DNA of 64,000 nt from Actinoplanes siamensis (GCF_016862395.1 NZ_BOMW01000021.1:1-64000); one strand, 5' to 3'. Shown: positions 16,106-25,645, numbered from the stretch's first letter. The notes: generated from the letters alone by a model not told the origin. A program made the numbers and translations.

Positions 16106-18205
16106 ATGACCGGATCCACCGACAACTCCATGGACGGCACCGCCCACATCGTCGTTCAGGCGGGTAGCTTACGCGGCGGAGTCCATTTCGCCTCGTCGTC
16201 CGAGCAGCCGCCGCCGCTCCCGCGTCAGCTGCCGGCCCGGCCGTGGCTGCTGGTCGGCCGAGACGGCGAGATCGCCGCACTGGACGATGTCACCCGCACA
16301 GGCGATCTCTTCGTGGCGGTGATCGACGGTCCTGGGGGGATCGGGAAGACCACGCTCGCGCTCGAATGGGCATATCGGAACCTGAACCGGTTCCCGGACG
16401 GGCAACTCTTCGCCGACCTCGGCGGATTCGGGGCCGCAGAGCCGGGCCCACCCCCGCTCACGGTGCTCAGCGGTTTCCTGGCCGCCCTCGGCGTTCCGGC
16501 CGGCGCGGTCCCCGCCGACCTCGGCGCGGCCTCGGCGCTGTTCCGGAGCCAGCTCGTCGGCAGACGTGTGCTCGTCGTCCTGGACAACGCCGCCGACGCG
16601 GAACAGGTCGTCCCGCTGCTGCCTGCCGCGGCGCCCTCCGCGGTCATCGTGACCAGCCGCAACCACCTTGCCGGCCTGGGCGCCGGACGGGTCCGCCGGA
16701 TCCGGCTCGGCGTCCTGGACCGGGCCGGATCGGCGGCGCTGCTCACCGGGAACCTCGACGAGCCGGTGGCCGGGGTGGAACCGGCGGCCCTCGACGGCCT
16801 GATCGACCACTGCGGCGGCCTGCCACTGGCCCTGTCCATCGTCGCTGCCCGGGCATCCCGGCACCCCGGGCATCCGCTGTCCGCGATGATCGACGAGCTC
16901 GGCGCGACGGAGGCGCACCTGAGCGGCTTCGACGCCGGCACGGAGGCCATGCGCCTGCGGTCGGTCTTCTCCTGGTCGACCTCCCGGCTCACCGCGCCGC
17001 AGGCCCGGGCGTTCCGGCTGGTCGGCACGGCGCCTGTCGCCCAGCTCGGGCAGCACGCCGCCGCGAGCCTGCTGGGCCTCGCGCCGCGCGGGGCCACCGC
17101 GCTGCTGGACGAACTGGAGAGGGCCAACCTGGTGGAGGAGCCGAGCCCGCGCCGTTATTTGATGCACGCCCTGCTACGGCGGCACGCCGGGGAACTCGCC
17201 GAGGAGGACGAGCCGGAGGCGGAACGCGTCACCGCCGTGCGGCGGCTGGCCGACTCCTACCTGCACACCGCCCACGAGGCGGACCGGCTGCTGTTTCCCT
17301 ACCGCACGCCGGTGACGTTGGACCACCCGGCTCCCGGGGTGAGCACGACGCCCCTGCCCGACGAGTCCGCGGCCCTGGCCTGGTTCACCACCGAGTACGG
17401 TCAGTTGCTCGCCATCCAGCGGCACGCCGGACAGCACGGCTGGTGGCGCCACGTCTGGCTGCTGGCCCGCGTGCTGGACACCTACCAGTACCGCTGGGCG
17501 CTGCTGCGCGACAGCGTGGACACCTCGCGCCGGGGCGCCGACGCCGCCCACGCCCTGGCGGACCCGCATGCGATCACCCTGGCGGAGCGGCAGCTCGGCC
17601 GAGCGCTGACCCACGCCGGGCAGTACGACGACGCGCGCCGTCACCTGGACCTGGCCCTGCACACCGCCACCGGCCGCGACGACCGGCTCGCCGTGGCGCA
17701 CACCCATCACGACCTGGCGCGCCTGTCGTCCCTCGCCGGCGACCACGACACCGCCCTGCGCCATGCCCGCGAGGCGCTGCGTCTCTACCGCGACTGCGGT
17801 GACCCGGTCGGCGAGGCCCACGCGTTGAACCGGACCGCTCGCCAGCTCGCCGAACTGGGCCAGCACCGGGACGCCCGATCAGCCGCCCGGCAGGCTCTCG
17901 CCCTGCACGAGCGGAACCACGACCCGGCCGGGTCCGCGGCCACCCTCGACAACCTGGGCCACATCGCCCGGCTGATGAACCGGCCCGGCGAGGCCGTCGG
18001 GCACTACTCGCGCGCGCTCGCGATCGGGGACGGCGCTGCCAACCCGTACCTCGAAGCCGCCATGGCCGAACACCTCGGCGATGCCCATGCCGCCGCGGGC
18101 GACCGGCACCGGGCGGACGAGGCCTGGCGGCGGGCGCTGAGGCTCTACGAGGCGCAGTTCCGTACGACGGAAGCCGGTCGCGTCGCCGCGCGGCTCCGCT
18201 CCTGA
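16106..18205 (+). CDS. NB-ARC/TPR protein with N-terminal signalling-like motif
   Basis: 699 residues. Residues about 12-28 read TAHIVVQAGSLRGGVHF, a short Gln/Gly motif that often opens actinobacterial NB-ARC proteins and resembles bacterial amyloid signalling motifs. The NB-ARC domain covers about 45-330: GPGGIGKTT (75-83), Walker B RVLVVLDNA, VIVTSRN and GGLPLALSIVA. A winged-helix region follows (LMHALLRRHA), then at least six TPR-like helices (about 500-690). ATP-driven assembly is expected for this class. The ATG at 16106 follows GGGGG by seven bases. It is divergent from the STAND/SEFIR pair by about 110 bases. Confidence 0.85.
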   Translation: MTGSTDNSMDGTAHIVVQAGSLRGGVHFASSSEQPPPLPRQLPARPWLLVGRDGEIAALDDVTRTGDLFVAVIDGPGGIGKTTLALEWAYRNLNRFPDGQLFADLGGFGAAEPGPPPLTVLSGFLAALGVPAGAVPADLGAASALFRSQLVGRRVLVVLDNAADAEQVVPLLPAAAPSAVIVTSRNHLAGLGAGRVRRIRLGVLDRAGSAALLTGNLDEPVAGVEPAALDGLIDHCGGLPLALSIVAARASRHPGHPLSAMIDELGATEAHLSGFDAGTEAMRLRSVFSWSTSRLTAPQARAFRLVGTAPVAQLGQHAAASLLGLAPRGATALLDELERANLVEEPSPRRYLMHALLRRHAGELAEEDEPEAERVTAVRRLADSYLHTAHEADRLLFPYRTPVTLDHPAPGVSTTPLPDESAALAWFTTEYGQLLAIQRHAGQHGWWRHVWLLARVLDTYQYRWALLRDSVDTSRRGADAAHALADPHAITLAERQLGRALTHAGQYDDARRHLDLALHTATGRDDRLAVAHTHHDLARLSSLAGDHDTALRHAREALRLYRDCGDPVGEAHALNRTARQLAELGQHRDARSAARQALALHERNHDPAGSAATLDNLGHIARLMNRPGEAVGHYSRALAIGDGAANPYLEAAMAEHLGDAHAAAGDRHRADEAWRRALRLYEAQFRTTEAGRVAARLRS

Positions 18206-18222
18206 GCCGGTCGGCGGCAGCG

Positions 18223-18238
18223 GGCCGGGGAACCGGCC
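18223..18238. terminator. Short hairpin after NB-ARC gene
   Basis: GGCCGG and CCGGCC surround a GGAA loop, 17 bases past the stop. It is short but well placed between convergent genes. Confidence 0.35.
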
Positions 18239-18369
18239 GGAGATGACGTCCGGTCACGTGTCAGCGGGCGCCGACGCTCGTTGAGTCGCGTCGATTGAAG
18301 CTGGGATCGGGTGGTCCGGTTCCTGGAATCAATGGCGGGCACGCTTGCAGGTCCCAGCGTTCATCGGTG

Positions 18370-19014
18370 TCAGCGAGCCTGGCCGCCAACAGCTACCGAG
18401 ACGCCCAGGCCGATCATCGACGCGCCGCCAGCCCTTGCGGCCACGACCAGGCGTCGTGGTGAGCGAGCGAACCAGCCGCGTGCCGCATCGGCGGCTAGGC
18501 CCCACACGCTGTCGGTCAGTAGACCGACCAACACCGGCACCAGGGCCAAGGCCAGGAGCTGCACGGGGACGTCGCTGGCCGCCCGGTCGACGAACTGCGG
18601 CAGGACCGCGGCAAGGATGATGAACGCTTTGGGATTGGTGATACCGACGAGCGTTCCGGCGCGTACGGCGTGCCACCGCGACAGTGGGGTGCCCGCCGCA
18701 GCTGTGGTGTCGGGTGTGGCGGCGTGGCGGGCGTGGCGCCATGCCTGAACGCCGAGCCAGATCAGGTACGCGGCGCCGGCCCACCGCACGGCCGTGAACA
18801 GCATCGTCGAGCGCTCGAGCAGTGGCCCGAGACCGAAAGCGACGCATGCTGCGACCAGATAGGTCCCAAGACTGTTACCGGCGGCAGTGGCGAGTGCCGT
18901 GGCACGGCCGTAAGTGAGCGCACGCCCGACGACGAAGAGCACGCTCGGTCCAGGCACCACGATGAGCAGCACGCACGCGAGCCCGAGGGCGATAATTTGG
19001 TCAAGGCCAACCAC
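18370..19014 (-). CDS. LysE/RhtB-family exporter
   Basis: 214 residues from the GTG at 19014, chosen because the family starts just before the first helix (DQIIALGLACVLLIVVPGPS). The PGPSVLFVVGRALTYG segment is the family signature. About six transmembrane helices follow, with GITNPKAFIILAAVLPQFV in the middle. Such proteins export amino acids or related small molecules across the membrane. A longer frame to 19110 adds a Cys/Arg-rich tail with no family match. It is a single gene, convergent with the NB-ARC gene. Confidence 0.88.
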   Translation of the reverse strand: MVGLDQIIALGLACVLLIVVPGPSVLFVVGRALTYGRATALATAAGNSLGTYLVAACVAFGLGPLLERSTMLFTAVRWAGAAYLIWLGVQAWRHARHAATPDTTAAAGTPLSRWHAVRAGTLVGITNPKAFIILAAVLPQFVDRAASDVPVQLLALALVPVLVGLLTDSVWGLAADAARGWFARSPRRLVVAARAGGASMIGLGVSVAVGGQAR

Positions 19015-19229
19015 GACGTCAACGTACCCGCAAGCCCCCGCGCGGGCGCAACAGCCGCGTGCACGTGCGCGGTCGGCCAACGGGAATCCGCCCGCCAGGA
19101 CGTAGGTCATCAGCCGCGAGTCAGTATGCGGGTGCCCTATGGAAGGAGGATGTCGAACCGACGCGAGGCGGAACGCGCCGTCCGATCACCGCCAGACAAC
19201 CGGGGTCGATGTCGACAAGGCTTTCCGTC

Positions 19230-19973
19230 ATGAACAACGGACTTGATGACAAGGTGGCTCTGATCACGGGCGGGGGCCGTGGCATCGGCGCCGCCGTGGC
19301 GCTGCGCCTGGCCGAGGAGGGCGCTGATGTGGCGCTCACTTTCCAGCAGAATCAGCGACGCGCCGACGAAGTGGTCGACCAGGTCAAGGCCCTGGGACGG
19401 CGGGCGATCGCCATCCAGGCGGATAGTGCCGACCCCGCTGCGGTGGCTGCCGCGGTCGACCGGGCTGTCGGGGAGCTGGGCCGGCTGGACATCCTGGTGA
19501 ACAACGCCGGCGCCTTCCTGCTCGGACCGATCGAGCAACTGAGCCTGAAGGACTTCGAGCAGACCGTCGCGGTCAACGTCCGAGCGCCGTTCGTCGCCTC
19601 GCAGGCTGCGGTGCGCCACATGTCTGCCGGCGGGCGGATCATCAACATCGGCAGCAACATGGCCCAGCGTGCAGTCTTCCCCGGCTTTTCGCTGTACGCG
19701 ATGAGCAAGACCGCGTTGACGGGCCTGACCAAGGCACTCGGTCGCGAACTCGGTGGCAGAGCGATTACGGTGAATCTGGTGAATCCGGGGCCCACGGACA
19801 CCGAGCTGAACCCGGCCGGCGGTCCGAACGCCGACACCATCAACGGGTTCACCGCCCTCGGTCATTACGCGATGCCCGCCGACGTGGCCGCCACGGTGGC
19901 GTTCCTCGCCGGTCCCGGCGGCAGCTACATCACTGGGGCCACGGTCAACGTAGACGGTGGCTTCACCATCTGA
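19230..19973 (+). CDS. Short-chain dehydrogenase/reductase
   Basis: 247 residues, a complete classical SDR: TGGGRGIG cofactor loop, NNAG, catalytic Ser in INIGSN, YAMSK (Tyr-x-x-x-Lys), NLVNPGPTDTE, and the final GGSYITGATVNVDGGF. It resembles 3-oxoacyl-ACP reductase-type enzymes with NADP preference (QNQRRAD after the second strand), but the substrate is unknown. The ATG at 19230 is preferred; an ATG at 19209 is in frame. It is divergent from lysE. Confidence 0.9.
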   Translation: MNNGLDDKVALITGGGRGIGAAVALRLAEEGADVALTFQQNQRRADEVVDQVKALGRRAIAIQADSADPAAVAAAVDRAVGELGRLDILVNNAGAFLLGPIEQLSLKDFEQTVAVNVRAPFVASQAAVRHMSAGGRIINIGSNMAQRAVFPGFSLYAMSKTALTGLTKALGRELGGRAITVNLVNPGPTDTELNPAGGPNADTINGFTALGHYAMPADVAATVAFLAGPGGSYITGATVNVDGGFTI

Positions 19974-20155
19974 TCATCCGTCGTTGCGGCGGTGTCCATG
20001 CCGTGCACAGGGCTACGGCCCCGGTCCTGGCCATCGCGCCGGGACGGGGCCCGCAGCTCTTTCGTGTGCTTGAACCGGGAGCTGAACATCCTCAATTACC
20101 GGGGACCGGGCCGACCCGACATCATTGACTCGATCTGGAGCAGCAGGGGGGCGTT

Positions 20156-21361
20156 GTGAGCGGTATCAGGGTGTTGGTGTCGGGAGCGAGCATCGCGGGG
20201 CCGGCGCTGGCCCACTGGCTGCATCGGCGCGGGGCCGAAGTGACCGTGGTGGAGCGGGCTGGCGAGTTGCGTCCAGGCGGACAGGCGGTGGACGCCCGCG
20301 GCGTGGCCAAGGAGGTCATCCGGCGCATGGGACTGGACGCGGCGGTGCGTGCGGCCCGCACCGAGACCGCCGGCGCGCACACGGTCGATGCGGACGGGAA
20401 CGTGCTGGAGACCTTCCGCGCGGACGATGACGGCGGCGACGGGTACATCGCGGACATCGAGATTCTGCGTGGGGATCTGTCCCGGGTGCTCTACGACGAC
20501 ACCCGCGACGGCGTCGAGTACGTCTTCGGCGATCGGATCGCCGAGCTCGCCCAGAACGCGGACGAGGTCGATGTCACCTTCGCCGGCGGCGACCGACGGC
20601 GCTACGACCTGGTGGTCGGGGCCGACGGGCTGCACTCGGCACTCCGGGCGATGGTCTTCGGACCGCACGAACGGTTCGTCCGTCACCTGGGGCGCGTGCT
20701 GGCCTTCTACAGCGTGCCCAACGAGTTCGGGCTGGACCGCTGGCTGATCGACTACCAGGACCAGGGGTCCGGGCGCTCCGCCGGCCTGCGGCCTGTCCCG
20801 GACGCCACCCGGGCGATGGCCATGCTTTCCTTCCCCGCGCCCACCTTCGACATCGACTACCGCGACGTCTCGGCCCAGAAGGACCTGCTGCGCGAGCGGA
20901 TGGCCGGCCTGGGCTGGTCGACCTCGCGTATCCTGGCGCACCTCGACGACGCCCCGGACTTCTACCTCGACCAGGTCGCTCAGGTAGTGATGGACCGCTG
21001 GTCCAGCGGACGTGTGGCGCTGCTCGGCGACGCGGCGTTCAGCTCGTCGCCATTCTCCGGCGGGGGCACCGGGATGGCCCTGGTCGGGGCGTATCTGCTG
21101 GCCGGAGAGCTGGCCGCCGCCGGGTGGGACCCGCAGGTCGGGTTCGCCGGCTACGAGAAGCGAATGCGCCCATTCGTCGAGGCCAACCAGGAAATCGGCC
21201 GGCTGCACGTGCAGAGCCGCGCGGTCTCCGCGCCGGACGCCGAACCCGCCCCGGAGCCCGACATGGACGCGCTCATGGCGGTCGTCGAACGCGCGATCAG
21301 CGGCGTCGAACTGCCCGACTACACAGCAGTGCCGGACTCCAGAGCCCACGTCGAACCGTAG
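20156..21361 (+). CDS. FAD-dependent monooxygenase (aromatic hydroxylase type)
   Basis: 401 residues of the PHBH/TetX-like class. The FAD-binding start is VLVSGASIAGPALAHWL, VVGADGLHSALR is the DG motif, and LLGDAAFSSSPFSGGGTGMAL is the GD motif. These enzymes hydroxylate aromatic or polyketide-like compounds using NAD(P)H and oxygen; the substrate is not evident. The GTG at 20156 follows GGGGGG. No partner genes or dedicated regulator are adjacent. Confidence 0.92.
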   Translation: MSGIRVLVSGASIAGPALAHWLHRRGAEVTVVERAGELRPGGQAVDARGVAKEVIRRMGLDAAVRAARTETAGAHTVDADGNVLETFRADDDGGDGYIADIEILRGDLSRVLYDDTRDGVEYVFGDRIAELAQNADEVDVTFAGGDRRRYDLVVGADGLHSALRAMVFGPHERFVRHLGRVLAFYSVPNEFGLDRWLIDYQDQGSGRSAGLRPVPDATRAMAMLSFPAPTFDIDYRDVSAQKDLLRERMAGLGWSTSRILAHLDDAPDFYLDQVAQVVMDRWSSGRVALLGDAAFSSSPFSGGGTGMALVGAYLLAGELAAAGWDPQVGFAGYEKRMRPFVEANQEIGRLHVQSRAVSAPDAEPAPEPDMDALMAVVERAISGVELPDYTAVPDSRAHVEP

Positions 21362-21733
21362 GACGCGCAGCCCCGGGCGCCGTCTGTCCCGGGGCAATCC
21401 TGGGACAGGCGGCTCCCGAAGTGCTCAGACGTGGCAGCGCTCAACGCAGCTTCGTCACCCGTTACGGCGATCGGATCACGGCCTGGGAGTAAGCCGGATT
21501 GGCTGCGTGGACTCCCATCCGTCGTTACGTTACGCAGTCAACCGCTCGCGCCCACGCTATTGACGGCCCTCAGTGTGACCGTAGGCCGCGGGCAGGTAGC
21601 CATCGGCAAGAGCGTGCGTCAGGCGGCGCCGAGCGCGCTACACGCAGCGCGACAGAACGCGCGGCGTCGACGTGCCCGACCTGCGGCAGATCAGGGCGTT
21701 GTCCGGTCGCCTCTTCCATGATCCACTGGCGGT
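21362..21733. other. Intergenic stretch, no gene recognised
   Basis: There is no convincing frame on either strand. Lower-GC stretches with scattered stops suggest non-coding DNA holding the promoter of the DUF6461 lipoprotein. Confidence 0.4.
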
Positions 21734-22522
21734 ATGCGGCGGCGAGCTTTTGTTTCTCTGGGTGCGACGTCGTTGGCGGCGGCACTCGTCGGCTGCGCAC
21801 AGCAGGCCCACCGCGGAGATCCGGAGCCGTCCGGGCCGATGGAGACACCACCGTCAGGCCCAACCGCGTCGCAGCCGACTGCACAGACCACCGACGGTGA
21901 CCACGGCTGGTTCGAGACCAACGGCGAACTCACCGGAGGCTTCTGCCTCACCTGGATCGCCGGCACTGCTCCGGGTCAGGTAATGCAGAAGCTCGGTGGC
22001 CGTCGGCTGGGCACAACGGGCTGGGGACCTGACTGGGCGTCCTTCTCCGGTCGGCGTCGTGGGGAGGCGGTGATGGCCGTGGCCGCGATGTCAGGATGGT
22101 CGCTGGTTGTCGAGGACAACGGGATACTCGGACTCAGGGACGACCTTCTCGAACGACTCTCGACCCGGACGACCGTGGTGTCCCACTACCGCAACGTCGA
22201 ACAGGACTCCCGGTTCGCGCTGGTGAAGAACGGCGACATCCAGGTCGCCTTCGATCCGTACGACCCCGGCGACAGGACCGGCAGCCACCCGGACATGCTC
22301 CTCGCCGCCATGCGAGCCGCCGGCTTCGCCACGGACGGTCAGGGCAGCGACGATGCCGACGCGACCGAGCTCGCCTTCGCGCTGACCGAACGCCTGACCA
22401 GAGTGCCGATGACGACCGCGTTGCTGCATGCGGCAACATACATCGTCACGGCCGTATACGACGCTGACACCGCCGCGTGGGAGCAGGAGAACCCGGACCC
22501 CGGGCTGCAACCAGCAGGGTGA
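21734..22522 (+). CDS. DUF6461-like lipoprotein
   Basis: 262 residues. A short signal peptide (MRRRAFVSLGATSLAAALVG) ends in the lipobox LVGC at about residue 21, followed by a Pro/Ser/Thr linker. The globular part (about 60-255), with GGFCLTWIAGTAPGQVMQKLGG and MSGWSLVVEDNG, resembles DUF6461 proteins, which are usually cytoplasmic; an exported form is less common. Function unknown. It stands alone. Confidence 0.7.
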   Translation: MRRRAFVSLGATSLAAALVGCAQQAHRGDPEPSGPMETPPSGPTASQPTAQTTDGDHGWFETNGELTGGFCLTWIAGTAPGQVMQKLGGRRLGTTGWGPDWASFSGRRRGEAVMAVAAMSGWSLVVEDNGILGLRDDLLERLSTRTTVVSHYRNVEQDSRFALVKNGDIQVAFDPYDPGDRTGSHPDMLLAAMRAAGFATDGQGSDDADATELAFALTERLTRVPMTTALLHAATYIVTAVYDADTAAWEQENPDPGLQPAG

Positions 22523-22643
22523 TCCGACTATACGGACTCACCTCTTCTCAGCGCGACCGGACGTCTGCCGCCCTGACCGACCTGCGACGCGAGCAGCACC
22601 CGATCGGCGGCATGAGCGGATGCCGCGCGATCGTCGTCACCAG

Positions 22644-23123
22644 TCAGCCGTCGGCCCCGAACCATCGTGGTGTCGGCAGGCCGAATGGCCGCTTGATCCG
22701 CACATGTGGGGCAGCCCGACGCACTGCGTTGAGGAACGGCCACACGTCATGGACCCCGGCGACGTGAACCCGCCGGCCGTCGGTCAGCACCACGGTCGTG
22801 TAGTTCTTCGGATGCGGCACCACCTCACTCACATCCGCCAGCGGCGCGCTGCCGCTACGCAACACGGCACGCCAGTGCAGCCGCGAGTCCACAATCCGCA
22901 GCCGGTACGCGATCCGGAACAGCGCCAGGTACCCGTACACAGTGCCGACGATCAGACCCAGTGGCACGAACGCGATCCGCTGCCATACCTGGTCCGTGCC
23001 GAACAACCCGGCCGCTCCGGCCACGCCGAGCACCACCGGCACGATGAACGCGGCGAGGACCGCCGCCGTACGTCCGAGCGCGCCGCCGAAGGTGTACGAC
23101 GTCGCAAAGTGACCGTCATCCAT
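22644..23123 (-). CDS. Two-helix membrane protein with PH-like tail
   Basis: 159 residues. Two transmembrane segments lie near the N-terminus (AAVLAAFIVPVVLGVAGAAG and IAFVPLGLIVGTVYGYLALF), followed by a small beta-rich soluble part (LHWRAVLRSGSAPLADVSEV, TTVVLTDGRRVHVAG) that looks like a bacterial PH domain. Function unknown. The ATG at 23123 gives a sensible topology; an in-frame ATG about 57 bases upstream is possible, and neither has a clear ribosome site. Confidence 0.65.
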   Translation of the reverse strand: MDDGHFATSYTFGGALGRTAAVLAAFIVPVVLGVAGAAGLFGTDQVWQRIAFVPLGLIVGTVYGYLALFRIAYRLRIVDSRLHWRAVLRSGSAPLADVSEVVPHPKNYTTVVLTDGRRVHVAGVHDVWPFLNAVRRAAPHVRIKRPFGLPTPRWFGADG

Positions 23124-23227
23124 GTGTCGTGCAATGCCCACGGCACCGCCGCGCGCAAACTCAGCGTCGGATCCGTGCATGCGATCTTGGTCTGAGTGGA
23201 TTGGCGCGGGCGGGGAACCGGCTGACC

Positions 23228-23788
23228 TCAGGCGGTGACGAAGGCGCTCCGGACCGCGGCGGCCAGGCTCTTGCGGCGCCTGTCGTGTTCTACCTGCGGC
23301 GCCTCGGTGTCGACCGTGTCGATGAGGCTTGCCGGTGACCACGCGAGGGCAAGGGCGATGACGAGGGCGTGGATGTCAACGGCCGGGATGTCCACCCGGA
23401 CGACGCCGGCCTTTTGGGCCTGACCCAAAGCCTCCGCCTTGGCCGGGTCTGCGGGAAACAGCGATCCCGTGGGAGTGCGTTCCAGGCGGGCCCACATGGA
23501 CAGTCGAACAAGTTCCGGTCGTTCGAGGTAGGCATCGTAAAGGCGAACCGCGTAGCCCGGCAGGTCCTCCGCGGTGAGGGGGACTTCGCCGACCACGCCG
23601 TTGACCACGTCGGTGAGTACGGCCGTGAAAAGGCCTTCCTTGCTGGTGTAGTAGGCGTACATCTGGTTCTTGCTCACGCGGGCCTCGCGGGAGATGCGGT
23701 CGACGCGGGCCCCGGCAATGCCGTGTGCCGCGAACTCCCGGGTGGCGGCCTCGATCAGTCGCCGACGGCTGGCTTCGGAGCGGTCCAT
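23228..23788 (-). CDS. TetR-family regulator
   Basis: 186 residues. The helix-turn-helix lies at about 8-55 (RRLIEAATREFAAHGIAGAR, then VSKNQMYAYYTSKEGLF); the ligand domain is of the TetR_C_33-like type, with AYLERPELVRLSMWARLE. It is divergent from an SDR gene, and two near-identical operators lie between them. It is therefore very likely an autoregulated repressor of the SDR, released by a small molecule that the SDR may modify. Confidence 0.92.
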   Translation of the reverse strand: MDRSEASRRRLIEAATREFAAHGIAGARVDRISREARVSKNQMYAYYTSKEGLFTAVLTDVVNGVVGEVPLTAEDLPGYAVRLYDAYLERPELVRLSMWARLERTPTGSLFPADPAKAEALGQAQKAGVVRVDIPAVDIHALVIALALAWSPASLIDTVDTEAPQVEHDRRRKSLAAAVRSAFVTA

Positions 23789-23800
23789 CTCACCAACATA

Positions 23801-23817
23801 TACGAACCAGTTCGTTT
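23801..23817. promoter_or_regulatory. TetR operator copy 1
   Basis: TACGAACCAGTTCGTTT lies 13 bases from the tetR start. It shares the 15-base core TACGAACCAGTTCGT with copy 2. Confidence 0.7.
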
Positions 23818-23846
23818 GCTTTAGCGGGACGGGGGTTCTATCGTTT

Positions 23847-23866
23847 GATACGAACCAGTTCGTATC
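23847..23866. promoter_or_regulatory. TetR operator copy 2
   Basis: GATACGAAC-CA-GTTCGTATC is a palindrome with 9-base arms, ending just before the ribosome site of the SDR gene. With copy 1, 46 bases away, it should control both divergent promoters. Confidence 0.75.
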
Positions 23867-23875
23867 GGAGGGTAA

Positions 23876-24652
23876 GTGAACAGACAACAGGGGACGGCCC
23901 GTCGTCTCGACGGGACCGTCTCGGTAATCACCGGAGCCAGTAGCGGCATCGGGCGGGCGGTGGCTCAGACCCTCGCCGATCAGGGAACTGCTGTCGCCTT
24001 GGTAGCGCGCCGCGCCGAGCGCATCGAGGCGCTCGCCGCCGAACTGCGCACCCGGGGCGGGCATGCCGAGGTGTTCGCGGCTGACATAACCGACGAGCCC
24101 GGCGAAAGCCTGCTCGGCAGAATCGTCGACCGGATGGGACGGCTGGACACTCTGGTGAACGCGGCCGGCGTCATGCTCATCGGGCCGGCCGCCGAGGCAC
24201 CGCTGCGGGAATGGCGGCGTACTGTCGATCTCAACGTCACGGCTCTGCTGGAGCTGACACACGCGGCCCTACCTCATCTGCGCAAGGCGGCGCAGACCTC
24301 CCCGCGCTCGGTGGCCGACATCGTCAACATCAGCTCGGTGGCGGGGAGGTCGGCGTACGGTGGCGCGGCGGTCTACTCGGCGTCCAAGTTCGCGGTCACC
24401 GCGTTCAGCGAGGCCCTGCGCCAAGAGCTGGGCCGTGAGCACATCCGGGTATCGGCCGTCGAGCCGGGCGCGGTGAATACCGAGATCACCGATCACATTC
24501 GCGACGGCATGCGGCAGACGAACCAGGCATGGTACGCCTCCATGGAGACGTTGCAGGCGCACGACGTTGCCGATGCGGTCGGCTACATCGTCACCCGCCC
24601 CAGGCACGTCGCGGTCGCCGAGCTGCGCATGCTGCCGACGGAGCAGACATGA
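23876..24652 (+). CDS. Short-chain dehydrogenase/reductase under TetR control
   Basis: 258 residues. Classical SDR: TGASSGIG, NAAG, NISSVAG with the catalytic Ser, YSASK, and EPGAVNTEI. It resembles the NADP-dependent YdfG/serine-dehydrogenase-like group. The GTG at 23876 follows GGAGGG by three to four bases, and the operator lies immediately upstream, so the leader is short and tightly repressible. Confidence 0.92.
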   Translation: MNRQQGTARRLDGTVSVITGASSGIGRAVAQTLADQGTAVALVARRAERIEALAAELRTRGGHAEVFAADITDEPGESLLGRIVDRMGRLDTLVNAAGVMLIGPAAEAPLREWRRTVDLNVTALLELTHAALPHLRKAAQTSPRSVADIVNISSVAGRSAYGGAAVYSASKFAVTAFSEALRQELGREHIRVSAVEPGAVNTEITDHIRDGMRQTNQAWYASMETLQAHDVADAVGYIVTRPRHVAVAELRMLPTEQT

Positions 24653-24763
24653 GCGAGCCGATCCGGCACCGGGAACGCCGCGTGACTCCACCCGCTCACG
24701 GGGCGGGCGAGCGACCATCACGTCCGCGTCGGACAGACGCGGAGAGCGTCTAGGGTCGGCGGC

Positions 24764-25645
24764 ATGATACGAGCGGAGATCCTGGTGCGGCAGGGTGCGG
24801 ATGTCATCGTGGACGACACCACGCAGACGCGTTATCAGCTGGCCTCGGTGAGCAAGCAGTTCACGGCGGCGGCCGTGCTCCTGCTCGTCGAGGAGGGCAT
24901 GCTGGCCCTCGCCGAACCGGTGGGCCGTTGGTTCGACGGTTGCCCGCAGGAGTGGCAGAACATCACGCTGCACCAGCTGCTCACCCACACCGCCGGCCTC
25001 GGCCATTGGGACGACTATCCCATGATCGACTTAGCTCGGCGGGTGGATCCCGGCGACCTGCTGAAGACGTTCCACTGCGTGCCACTGAAGTTTCCGCCGG
25101 GCGAGGGCTGGTGCTACAGCAGCCCGGGGTACGTGCTGCTGGCGCACGTCGTCGAACGGGCAGCCGATACGCCGTACCGGGTCTTCTTGGCGGACCGCAT
25201 CTTTGGCCGCCTCGGCTTGACCAGTACCTTCGCGGGATCGCCGGGTGCCCGGCCGGATCTGGCGCTCGGCCACGACGCCGAGGGCCGGCCGATACCGACC
25301 TGGGAACTGGACGTGGTCGGCATGGGCGCGGGAGACGTGTGGTCGACGGCCAAGGATGTGCTGACATGGCTCGATGCCCTGGAACGCGGCCGTCTGTTGA
25401 GCGAACCGTACCGGACGTTGATGTTGACCGAGCGGGCCCGGACCGACAATGGCCCGGATATCAGCGGTTACGGCTACGGCGTCTTCGTCGGTGAGCTCAA
25501 CGGTCGGCGATGGTGGCACCACAGCGGCCATAACGCGGGCTACAAGGCGTACGTCGGCAACATTCCCGAACTCGGTCGCCGCATCGTGGTCCTGAGCAAT
25601 ACCGAGGCGACGAACGCCAGCACCGTCGAGCCCCTGCTCCCATAG
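24764..25645 (+). CDS. Serine hydrolase, beta-lactamase/PBP class C type
   Basis: 293 residues. SVSK (about 29-32) is the SxxK catalytic motif, YSSPGY replaces the usual YxN, and WHHSG is the third motif. LHQLLTHTAGL and GAGDVWSTAKD are typical of the family. The N-terminus is short: the signal peptide and first strand seen in most relatives are missing, so the protein looks cytoplasmic, or the true start lies upstream. The role may be an esterase, peptidase or D-amino-acid hydrolase. Confidence 0.82.
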   Translation: MIRAEILVRQGADVIVDDTTQTRYQLASVSKQFTAAAVLLLVEEGMLALAEPVGRWFDGCPQEWQNITLHQLLTHTAGLGHWDDYPMIDLARRVDPGDLLKTFHCVPLKFPPGEGWCYSSPGYVLLAHVVERAADTPYRVFLADRIFGRLGLTSTFAGSPGARPDLALGHDAEGRPIPTWELDVVGMGAGDVWSTAKDVLTWLDALERGRLLSEPYRTLMLTERARTDNGPDISGYGYGVFVGELNGRRWWHHSGHNAGYKAYVGNIPELGRRIVVLSNTEATNASTVEPLLP

